Source: Chryseobacterium daeguense DSM 19388 (lineage in GTDB: Bacteria; Bacteroidota; Bacteroidia; Flavobacteriales; Weeksellaceae). From it: a stretch of 64,000 bases of DNA. Below the pieces are notes generated by a model that worked only from the letters and a program-made list of their open reading frames with translations, was not told where the DNA came from and did not search any database. The translations under genes and the position numbers were made by a program. Of the stretch, positions 32,639 through 39,089 are shown in pieces. How positions within the stretch are numbered: position 1 is the first letter of the stretch; each line of letters starts with the position of its first letter. The stretch is from positions 1-64,000 of the forward strand of contig NZ_KE387263.1 in NCBI RefSeq assembly GCF_000430825.1. Direction: 5' to 3'.

Positions 32639-35224
32639 CTATTCTTCCGAATCAGAATTCTCTGTTTCCTCAGTAGGGTTTTGGTTTTCTGCCTGAGGTT
32701 CTTCCATATTGTTTTCCTGGTTATCAGCTATGTTTTCTGCCGCCTCTTCATTTTCTTCTTCATCTGCCACATCCTTATCCATTTCTACTTTTGCAATGGC
32801 TGCAATTTCGTCATTTTTCTTAAGGTTGATCATTCTTACTCCCTGAGTATTTCTACCCATTACTCTCATCTCATCCATATTCATACGGATTGCAACTCCG
32901 GATTTGTTGATAATCATCAATCCGTCTTCATCCGTCACGTTCTGAATAGCGATCAGATTACCTGTTTTCTCAGTAATATTAAGCGTGATAACTCCTTTTC
33001 CTCCTCTGTTGGTAATTCTGTAGTCTTCCACGGCGGTTCTCTTACCATATCCTTTTTCGGATACCACAAGAACCGTTTCTTTCTCCACATCATTCACAAC
33101 AATCATACCAATAACCTCATCATTATCCTCCATCGCGATACCACGAACCCCGATAGAACCTCTACCTACTTCTCTTACTTTTTCTTCTGGGAAACGGATA
33201 CATTTACCGTTTTTGGTAGCGATCATGATCTGTGAATTCCCATTGGTTAAATAAGCTCCTAACAACTGGTCATTATCCCTAATCTCAATAGCATTTACCC
33301 CGTTTACCCTTGGTCTTGAATAAGCTTCCAATGAAGTTTTCTTAATGGTACCGTTTTTAGTTACCATCACTACGCTCATTTGATTTATGTATTCAGAATC
33401 TTTTAAGTTATTGGTTCTGATATAAGCTTTGATCTTATCGTCCGGCTCAATGTTAATTAAGTTTTGTACCGCTCTTCCCTTCGCAGTTTTTGAACCTTCA
33501 GGAATTTCGAATACTCTTAGCCAGTAACATCTTCCTTTTTCTGTAAAGAACAGCATATACTGGTGATTGGTTGCGGAAACAATATACTCTAAGAAATCGG
33601 AGTCTCTTGTAGTTGCCGCTTTATTTCCTACACCGCCTCTACTTTGGATTTTATATTCTGAAAGCAACGTTCTCTTCACATATCCTGCATGAGAAATGGT
33701 AAGAACTACAGATTCATTCGGGATGATGTCTTCTATTGACATTTCACCACCTGAATAGTCTATTTCAGTTCTTCTTTCGTCACCGTATTTTTCTTTAACT
33801 TCAATTAATTCATCTTTGATAATCTGGAATCTTCTTGGTTCATTAGCCAAAATATCTTCCAAATTAGCAATTTCTTTCATAATTGCATCGTACTCGTCGC
33901 GGATCTTATCAAGCTCCATTCCTGTAAGACGTGCAAGACGTAAATCAAGAATGGCCTGAGCCTGAATTTCAGAAAGATCAAATTCTGTTATTAATCCTTC
34001 TTTCGCAGCCTGTGGATTGGCAGAGTGACGGATAATAGAAATGGCTTTATCTAAAGCGTCCTGAGTTCCGATCACCTTCATGAAACCTTCAAGAATGTGA
34101 GCTCTTTCTTTTGCTTTTTTAAGCTCAAACTGAGTTCTTCTTACTATTACCTCATGTCTGTGCTCCACAAAATGATGGATGATATCTTTTAGGTTTAACT
34201 GTTCCGGTCTTCCATGAACCAAAGCAATATTATTAACGCTGAAAGATGTCTGAAGCGATGTATATTTATATAATAAGTTTAAAACAACATTCGGAATCGC
34301 ATCATTTTTTAATTCATAAACAATACGAAGCCCCCTTCTGTCGGATTCATCTCTGATTTCGTAGATTCCCGGGATTTTTTCCTCTTTTACCAATTCGGCA
34401 GTTCTGGCAATCATTTCCGCTTTGTTCACCTGGTAAGGAACTTCGTTTACGATAATTGCGTTTCTGTTCCCGATTTCTTCAAAGGCAACTTTAGCTCTAA
34501 GAACCACCCTTCCTCTTCCGGTATGGAAAGCATCCCTTACCCCGTCATATCCATAGATAATCCCACCTGTAGGGAAATCCGGAGCAATGATGTGCTGCAT
34601 GAGCTCATCAATGGTGATTTCTCTGTTATCAATATAAGCGCAGATAGCATCTACAGCTTCCGATAAGTTATGTGGCGCCATGTTTGTTGCCATCCCTACC
34701 GCAATACCTGAGGTTCCGTTTACAAGAAGATTCGGAATTTTTGAAGGTAAAACCGTTGGTTCCGTTAAACTATCATCGAAGTTATTCTGGAAATCTACCG
34801 TTTCTTTGTCTAAGTCTGAAAGCACCTCATCGGAGATTTTTTTCAATCTTGCTTCCGTGTAACGCATTGCTGCAGGCGGGTCACCGTCCATAGATCCGAA
34901 GTTACCCTGGCCGTCTACCTGAGGATAACGCAAGCTCCAGTCCTGAGCCATTCTCACCATTGCATCGTATACAGAAGAGTCTCCATGCGGGTGGTATTTA
35001 CCCAAAACGTCCCCAACAATTCTCGCAGATTTTAAATATTTTCTATTAGAAAAAACCCCTAGTCCATACATACCGTAAAGTACTCTTCTATGAACGGGCT
35101 TTAAGCCGTCTCTTACATCAGGCAACGCTCTTGAAACGATAACCGACATCGAATAATCGATATAAGACGACTTCATTTCATCAACAATGTTGATAGGAAT
35201 CAGTCTTTCTCCTTCTTTTTGCAT
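32639..35224 (-). CDS. gyrA: DNA gyrase subunit A
   Basis: An 861-residue protein from ATG 35224. A TTG two codons upstream is not needed; with the ATG the catalytic tyrosine is Tyr122 (AAMRYTEARL) and the quinolone-region residues fall at Ser83 and Asp87 (HPHGDSSVYDA), the same numbers as E. coli. The C-terminal beta-pinwheel has the GyrA box QSRGGVGN, and the last 50 residues are a very acidic tail. With GyrB it introduces negative supercoils. Ser83 and Asp87 are the quinolone-sensitive residues. Confidence 0.98.
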   Translation of the reverse strand: MQKEGERLIPINIVDEMKSSYIDYSMSVIVSRALPDVRDGLKPVHRRVLYGMYGLGVFSNRKYLKSARIVGDVLGKYHPHGDSSVYDAMVRMAQDWSLRYPQVDGQGNFGSMDGDPPAAMRYTEARLKKISDEVLSDLDKETVDFQNNFDDSLTEPTVLPSKIPNLLVNGTSGIAVGMATNMAPHNLSEAVDAICAYIDNREITIDELMQHIIAPDFPTGGIIYGYDGVRDAFHTGRGRVVLRAKVAFEEIGNRNAIIVNEVPYQVNKAEMIARTAELVKEEKIPGIYEIRDESDRRGLRIVYELKNDAIPNVVLNLLYKYTSLQTSFSVNNIALVHGRPEQLNLKDIIHHFVEHRHEVIVRRTQFELKKAKERAHILEGFMKVIGTQDALDKAISIIRHSANPQAAKEGLITEFDLSEIQAQAILDLRLARLTGMELDKIRDEYDAIMKEIANLEDILANEPRRFQIIKDELIEVKEKYGDERRTEIDYSGGEMSIEDIIPNESVVLTISHAGYVKRTLLSEYKIQSRGGVGNKAATTRDSDFLEYIVSATNHQYMLFFTEKGRCYWLRVFEIPEGSKTAKGRAVQNLINIEPDDKIKAYIRTNNLKDSEYINQMSVVMVTKNGTIKKTSLEAYSRPRVNGVNAIEIRDNDQLLGAYLTNGNSQIMIATKNGKCIRFPEEKVREVGRGSIGVRGIAMEDNDEVIGMIVVNDVEKETVLVVSEKGYGKRTAVEDYRITNRGGKGVITLNITEKTGNLIAIQNVTDEDGLMIINKSGVAIRMNMDEMRVMGRNTQGVRMINLKKNDEIAAIAKVEMDKDVADEEENEEAAENIADNQENNMEEPQAENQNPTEETENSDSEE

Positions 35225-35372
35225 AAACAAATTTTATTATAATGATAGTCAGACCCTTAGCTGTATGTCTGAAAATATTTTTTTTTGAATTTTTATTAAC
35301 GGGCTAATTTACGAAAAATTTGCCGATTTTTGCGGTAGAATTTATCCACAAACTCTTAAAAAATCATAAAAT

Positions 35373-35687
35373 ATGAGCATATTAAGCATAACTTTTCACT
35401 CCACGAAAAATAATCTGGAAGCCTGGGAAAATTATATTGATGAAACCCTGATTTTAATGACGGAAAACTTAATGGATGTAAGCAAATATATCCTTTCTGA
35501 AGTTCACAGTGATTATATTGAGGAGGGTAAAAATTATAATCTTCTTTTGATTTTTGATAATGATGATCTGAGAGATGATTTTATAAAAAGCGAAATGGTA
35601 AATATTGCCGAAAGAATCGAGAAAAGATTCGGGACGGAAGTGATGATTTTTAATACTTTGCTTAATCAGAAGAAGTCAAGGATGTAA
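35373..35687 (+). CDS. DUF4286 family protein
   Basis: A 104-residue cytoplasmic protein (MSILSITFHSTKNNLEAWENY) with the DUF4286 layout: a short strand, a helix, WLSEVHSDY-like middle (here KYILSEVHSDYIEEGKNY) and a C-terminal strand. Common in Flavobacteriia, of unknown function. It is divergent from gyrA, with 148 bases between the two ATGs that should hold both promoters. It ends before a good terminator. Confidence 0.85.
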   Translation: MSILSITFHSTKNNLEAWENYIDETLILMTENLMDVSKYILSEVHSDYIEEGKNYNLLLIFDNDDLRDDFIKSEMVNIAERIEKRFGTEVMIFNTLLNQKKSRM

Positions 35688-35739
35688 ATTGAGTTTAAGG
35701 TTAAGGTTGAGATTTAAACTAATATTTTATTAAAAAAAT

Positions 35740-35766
35740 AAGAGCCCTGAGTTTCTCGGGGCTCTT
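35740..35766 (+). terminator. Terminator after the DUF4286 gene
   Basis: AAGAGCCCTGAG pairs with CTCGGGGCTCTT (one G-T pair) around a TTT loop and is followed by T. It may also serve the convergent small lipoprotein gene. Confidence 0.85.
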
Positions 35767-35779
35767 TTGTATTAAACTT

Positions 35780-35962
35780 CTATGTGTTTTCTGTAGATTT
35801 TCTTGTAAAAATTAAATCTGTTTTAGACTGCTCCTGACTTTTTTCCAACATTCCGTGTGGTCTTGGAGGTTTCGGTGGTCTCGGCGGTCTTGGAGGCGGA
35901 TGGCAGGCGCTGGTAGCGTAAGCCAACACAAATATTCCGAAAATTTTAGGTAAAGTTTTCAT
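35780..35962 (-). CDS. Small proline-rich lipoprotein
   Basis: A 60-residue protein from ATG 35962. The longer frame to 36019 adds a non-conserved leader. A signal peptide leads to a lipobox with Cys20 (YATSAC), followed at once by a proline-arginine tract (HPPPRPPRPPKPPRPHG). The remaining 24 residues are hydrophilic. Function unknown; such tracts can span the periplasm or bind peptidoglycan or protein surfaces. It lies beside another small lipoprotein gene. Confidence 0.75.
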   Translation of the reverse strand: MKTLPKIFGIFVLAYATSACHPPPRPPRPPKPPRPHGMLEKSQEQSKTDLIFTRKSTENT

Positions 35963-36037
35963 ATTTTTTATTTTGAATTTAACAATCAAGCTGAATGCCA
36001 ATTTCAAGATTATCAGCAATTAATTTATAAAAAGCAA

Positions 36038-36060
36038 AAGCACCGGAATTTCCAGTGCTT
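36038..36060. terminator. Terminator between the two small lipoprotein genes
   Basis: AAGCACCGGAA pairs with TTCCAGTGCTT (one mismatch). On the minus strand it is followed by a T-rich stretch, 15 bases past the histidine-rich lipoprotein stop. Confidence 0.7.
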
Positions 36061-36075
36061 CTATTTTTCTTAATC

Positions 36076-36270
36076 TCATCTGTGGCGGCCGTGGCCGTGA
36101 CCTCTATGTTTGTAATGCCCATGACCATGTCCGGGATTTTTATAGATGTACACTTTTTTTGCCTGTCCGGGAGGCAATCCTCTTCTTCCGTGATGCTCAT
36201 GAACGATGCATGAAGTTAACATCAACATTGCAATTGTTGCGGCACCGGCAACTTTAATCAAACTTCTCAT
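36076..36270 (-). CDS. Small histidine-rich lipoprotein
   Basis: A 64-residue protein (MRSLIKVAGAATIAMLMLTS, lipobox Cys21). The mature 44 residues start IVHEHHGRRGLPPGQAKKVY and end in NPGHGHGHYKHRGHGHGRHR. It has 11 histidines in the mature part, mostly spaced as HG repeats. It may bind metal ions; that is inferred from composition only. It lies next to the Pro-rich lipoprotein gene. Confidence 0.8.
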   Translation of the reverse strand: MRSLIKVAGAATIAMLMLTSCIVHEHHGRRGLPPGQAKKVYIYKNPGHGHGHYKHRGHGHGRHR

Positions 36271-36453
36271 TTTTTCACTTTTTCAAATTCCGATGTGAAA
36301 AATATCAATGTTAATGCCAAAATTAATTGATGAGTTTGAATGAATGATGGTGTTATAGTTATTTTTTTTGTGTTTATAAGACTTTTTTGAACTTAAAATA
36401 AATTTACATCTAAACTTTAATTCAACTTTTTACTCGTTTCTTTTATTATTATC

Positions 36454-36945
36454 TTAAAATAAATCACTTCTTTTTTCAAGCAAGACAACATCTTTCCAGT
36501 CTCCGTTCAGCTTTGCTATTTTTTTTCTGATTCCTACCGTTCGAAAACCATTTTTCTGATGGAATTTAATGGATGCTTCATTTTCGTAGAATATATTTGC
36601 CTGTAAAGTCCAGAATCCGTGGCTTTCGCTATCCAAAATCATCTTTTTAAGTAAAACCGAACCCAAACCCTTACCCTGATAATTATTATCGAAATAAATG
36701 CTTACTTCTGCCACTCCGTGATAACACTCCCTTTTGCTGACAAGCTTCAGGGCACACCAGCCTACAACTTCATTATTTTCATTTTCCAAAACCCAGCGGC
36801 AGTCGTTGAAATATTCCATATTCCAGGCCTCCGGAGTTGGAATGTTTGTTTCAAATGTGGAAATTCCGCCTTCAACACCCTGCCTGAATATTTCCAAAAC
36901 CCTTACGCTATCACTGGAAAGCATTTCTCTAAGCTCGTAGTTCAT
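36454..36945 (-). CDS. GNAT N-acetyltransferase, Pat/Bar-like
   Basis: A 163-residue acetyltransferase with acetyl-CoA motif YQGKGLGSVLLKKMI and the Pat-type opening (FRQGVEGGISTFETNIPTPE, then WNMEYFNDCRWVLE). The pattern resembles phosphinothricin-type N-acetyltransferases, which acetylate amino groups on small molecules, but substrate choice cannot be read here. It begins 2 bases after the stop of the DUF421 gene, so the two are an operon. Confidence 0.9.
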   Translation of the reverse strand: MNYELREMLSSDSVRVLEIFRQGVEGGISTFETNIPTPEAWNMEYFNDCRWVLENENNEVVGWCALKLVSKRECYHGVAEVSIYFDNNYQGKGLGSVLLKKMILDSESHGFWTLQANIFYENEASIKFHQKNGFRTVGIRKKIAKLNGDWKDVVLLEKRSDLF

Positions 36946-36947
36946 TA

Positions 36948-37460
36948 TTAATGGTATTTTCGTTTGTTTTTTCTTTTAATCCTGGAATAATGGGTCTGTT
37001 TGTTTTGCTCGTCTTCAGAGATTACACTGATGTTTCCGTCTACTTCCAAAATAGATAATTTTACATTTTCAATTCCGTCCACGCCATGTTCCCTGATTGC
37101 TTCTTCCAGCTCCTGCTTGTTTATTTTAACCTTAAATAAAGCATCCTGATTAATTTTACCATCCCTTATAAGAATCACAGGTTCATCTTCAAAAAATGCT
37201 TCAAATTTTTTGTTGGAAAACATCAATCTTTTAACAATAAAATTAGCCGCAAAAAGAACCAAAGCAGCTACAAGGCCCCCAGTAAGAGATGTATCCGGGC
37301 CCACCATTGCATTCTGAACAGCATTTGAAATAAGCAGCAACAGGACAACATCCCCTGCATTGAGCTGGGAAAGCTGGTTTTTACCAAAAATTCGGATCGC
37401 AATTACCATAAAAAGATAGACGCAGAGAGACCGGACGACAACATCAAGGATGGGATTCAC
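36948..37460 (-). CDS. DUF421 (YetF-like) membrane protein
   Basis: A 170-residue protein starting with GTG. Three membrane helices come first (VVVRSLCVYLFMVIAIRIFG, DVVLLLLISNAVQNAMVGPD and GGLVAALVLFAANFIVKRL), then a soluble domain with PVILIRDGKINQDALF and EAIREHGVDGIENVKLSIL, the DUF421 pattern. The C-terminus is very basic. Function unknown; in Bacillus, YetF-type proteins occur in spore membranes. It overlaps nothing and runs directly into the GNAT gene. Confidence 0.92.
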   Translation of the reverse strand: MNPILDVVVRSLCVYLFMVIAIRIFGKNQLSQLNAGDVVLLLLISNAVQNAMVGPDTSLTGGLVAALVLFAANFIVKRLMFSNKKFEAFFEDEPVILIRDGKINQDALFKVKINKQELEEAIREHGVDGIENVKLSILEVDGNISVISEDEQNKQTHYSRIKRKNKRKYH

Positions 37461-37603
37461 AACAGTTTATTTTAACTCAAATGTATACATTTTTTACATA
37501 CCTGATTACAATTATTAAATTATAAAAAACAATACATAAAATTTAAAAACACGGCATAAACTTTGCTAATAAGTTGTTAATATTAAATTAATTTACACAA
37601 ATT

Positions 37604-38167
37604 ATGAAACAATTATTTCTATACTTGGGAGTTCTCCTGACATTTGCATCTTGCAATAAAAATGACAATTTGCCGAAAACAGTAAATAATGATGCTGAAA
37701 TCACACTAAAGGTTAATGAATTGTACAGTATCTACGGTAAGTCCACAGAATCACTTTATAAAGTACCTTTTGCCGATTCTATTTTCTCACCAGGACTTAA
37801 AAAAAATCTGGATGAGGCTGTAAAAGCTTCTAACGCAAGCATTGAAAGAACTGAAAAAGAAAAAAAAGGTGATAAGCCTCAGATTTTTGAAGGCTCTCTA
37901 TTTACAAGTCTTTATGAAGGATATACTAATTATAAAATCGTTTCTGTAAAAATGCTTAACGATTCCGGAGAAGCTAAGGCTGAAGTAAATGTAGAATTTG
38001 AAAACTCCAATGAAAATCCAAAAATTACGTGGGTTGATAAAATCAATTTAATTAACCCCGGAGACGGATGGAAAATTGATAATATTGATTTTGATGATAA
38101 ATTAGGAAACACTTCCGATCTCAAAAAAAGTTTAGCAAGCTTTATAGAAGGTGCCAAAACAAATTAA
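37604..38167 (+). CDS. Lipoprotein, DUF3828-like, unknown function
   Basis: A 187-residue lipoprotein (lipobox Cys17 in TFASCNKN). The mature part has the order of DUF3828-type proteins: an N-terminal helix with KVNELYSIYGKSTESLY, an IFSPGLKKNLDEAVKAS segment, a beta-hairpin with YTNYKIVSVKMLNDSGEAKA and a C-terminal NPGDGWKIDNIDFDD. The family name is tentative. It ends at a strong terminator that overlaps the end of the convergent GG-leader peptide gene. Confidence 0.78.
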   Translation: MKQLFLYLGVLLTFASCNKNDNLPKTVNNDAEITLKVNELYSIYGKSTESLYKVPFADSIFSPGLKKNLDEAVKASNASIERTEKEKKGDKPQIFEGSLFTSLYEGYTNYKIVSVKMLNDSGEAKAEVNVEFENSNENPKITWVDKINLINPGDGWKIDNIDFDDKLGNTSDLKKSLASFIEGAKTN

Positions 38168-38202
38168 AAACTAAAGCCGCTCGATGAGCGGCTTTAGTTT
38201 TT
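38166..38202. terminator. Bidirectional terminator between a lipoprotein and a GG-leader peptide
   Basis: 17-bp perfect arms (38166-38182 and 38186-38202) with a GAT loop; AAAAACTAAAGCCGCTC and its complement. A-rich on one side and T-rich on the other, so it works in both directions. It includes two bases of the peptide's stop codon. Confidence 0.92.
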
Positions 38203-38335
38203 AAGGGCATTGTGAAATAGGAACTTCGCTGCATACTACAGCATTCATCCATTCGCAGTACACGCAGTATTTTTTAGGAGCACCTCCGTTTACTGCTTTT
38301 AGTTCTTCTTTTGATAGTTTCTTTAGATTTTTCAT
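38201..38335 (-). CDS. Double-glycine-leader peptide, bacteriocin-like
   Basis: A 44-residue gene. The leader MKNLKKLSKEELKAVNGG ends in Gly-Gly at 17-18, with the LSxEEL-type spacing of leaders cleaved by C39-peptidase ABC exporters. The 26-residue core has four cysteines at 24, 27, 35 and 43, starting APKKYCVYC. Such Gly-Gly peptides are common in Chryseobacterium and are annotated bacteriocin-like; activity and modification are unknown. No peptidase-exporter, modification enzyme or immunity gene is in the window. Weak TATATTTA lies upstream. Confidence 0.8.
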   Translation of the reverse strand: MKNLKKLSKEELKAVNGGAPKKYCVYCEWMNAVVCSEVPISQCP

Positions 38336-38446
38336 ATCGTTTAATTTTTGCGTATTAAATATAAACGAAAAAAATATTACGAATTATTATAACTTTTTAT
38401 TTAAAAATTTCATAATTATTATATTAATGTATAATAATTTATAATT

Positions 38447-38845
38447 CTATCTCTGATCTATCTCTATTGTAACAGGCATAACATAAGTATAGGCCATCAT
38501 TTTTCCGTTCAGCTTTTTAGGCTTAATTCTGAAATTACTCAAAACATTTTCAATTTCTTTACTAACATTTTTACAGTCGCCAGTGGAATGAACATTAGCA
38601 ACCTTTCCATCTTCCAAAATATCAAATTTTACCTCAGAATTTACTATTCCCTGTTTATATTCATAGTTTGTAAAGTCAAAATTGTTTATTAATTCTTTTC
38701 TTACATCGCTTAGAGCATCTTTTTTATTTAATTGAACCTCCTGGATAACATTGCTGTTCGTATTTTGTGCTTTAGCTGTATTTACCACAGCTGCAAGTCC
38801 GCACACCATAAATGAAGCTATAAATATTTGAATATTATTTTTCAT
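38447..38845 (-). CDS. Periplasmic TonB-C-like domain protein
   Basis: A 132-residue protein with a signal peptide (MKNNIQIFIASFMVCGLAAV, cleavage near AKA-Q). The mature part resembles a TonB C-terminal domain: VIQEVQLNKKDALSDVRKEL, GIVNSEVKFDILEDGKVANV and FRIKPKKLNGKMMAYTYVMP. It lacks the TonB membrane anchor and Pro-rich linker. In Bacteroidota stand-alone copies are frequent and of unknown role. A minus-strand TAACTTTG at 38894-38901 is a plausible promoter. Confidence 0.75.
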   Translation of the reverse strand: MKNNIQIFIASFMVCGLAAVVNTAKAQNTNSNVIQEVQLNKKDALSDVRKELINNFDFTNYEYKQGIVNSEVKFDILEDGKVANVHSTGDCKNVSKEIENVLSNFRIKPKKLNGKMMAYTYVMPVTIEIDQR

Positions 38846-38893
38846 AACTAATTGGTTTTAAATATTATACTTATTTAATTTTATATCTACTAT

Positions 38894-38901
38894 CAAAGTT
38901 A
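38894..38901 (-). promoter_or_regulatory. Promoter -7 element of the TonB-C-like gene
   Basis: On the minus strand TAACTTTG matches TAnnTTTG, about 50 bases before the ATG at 38845. Consensus match only. Confidence 0.5.
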
Positions 38902-39039
38902 TAAAAAATAATTTACAATAAATTTACATTCAGTTAACATTGGGTTAACATTGAAATTTAATTAACTGATTTTCAACTATATAAATTTTAAAAATAATTA
39001 AAAATTTAATATTGGAAGTTAATATTAAGCATAAAAAAG

Positions 39040-39064
39040 GCCAAAACATTAGTTGTTTTGACCT
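39040..39064 (-). terminator. uvrA terminator
   Basis: GGCCAAAACA pairs with TGTTTTGACC (one G-T pair) and is followed on the minus strand by a T-run, 26 bases past the uvrA stop. Confidence 0.8.
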
Positions 39065-39089
39065 GTAATTTATAAACTTTAACAAAGTA

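Noticed and set aside
32681..33235. 184-residue plus-strand frame inside gyrA
   Set aside because: It is antisense to the conserved gyrA C-terminal region and rich in Phe, His and Ile runs, as expected of a mirror frame.
35979..36200. 73-residue minus-strand frame overlapping the His-rich lipoprotein
   Set aside because: Out of frame with the lipoprotein and without a signal or domain; the lipobox-bearing frame is the better gene.
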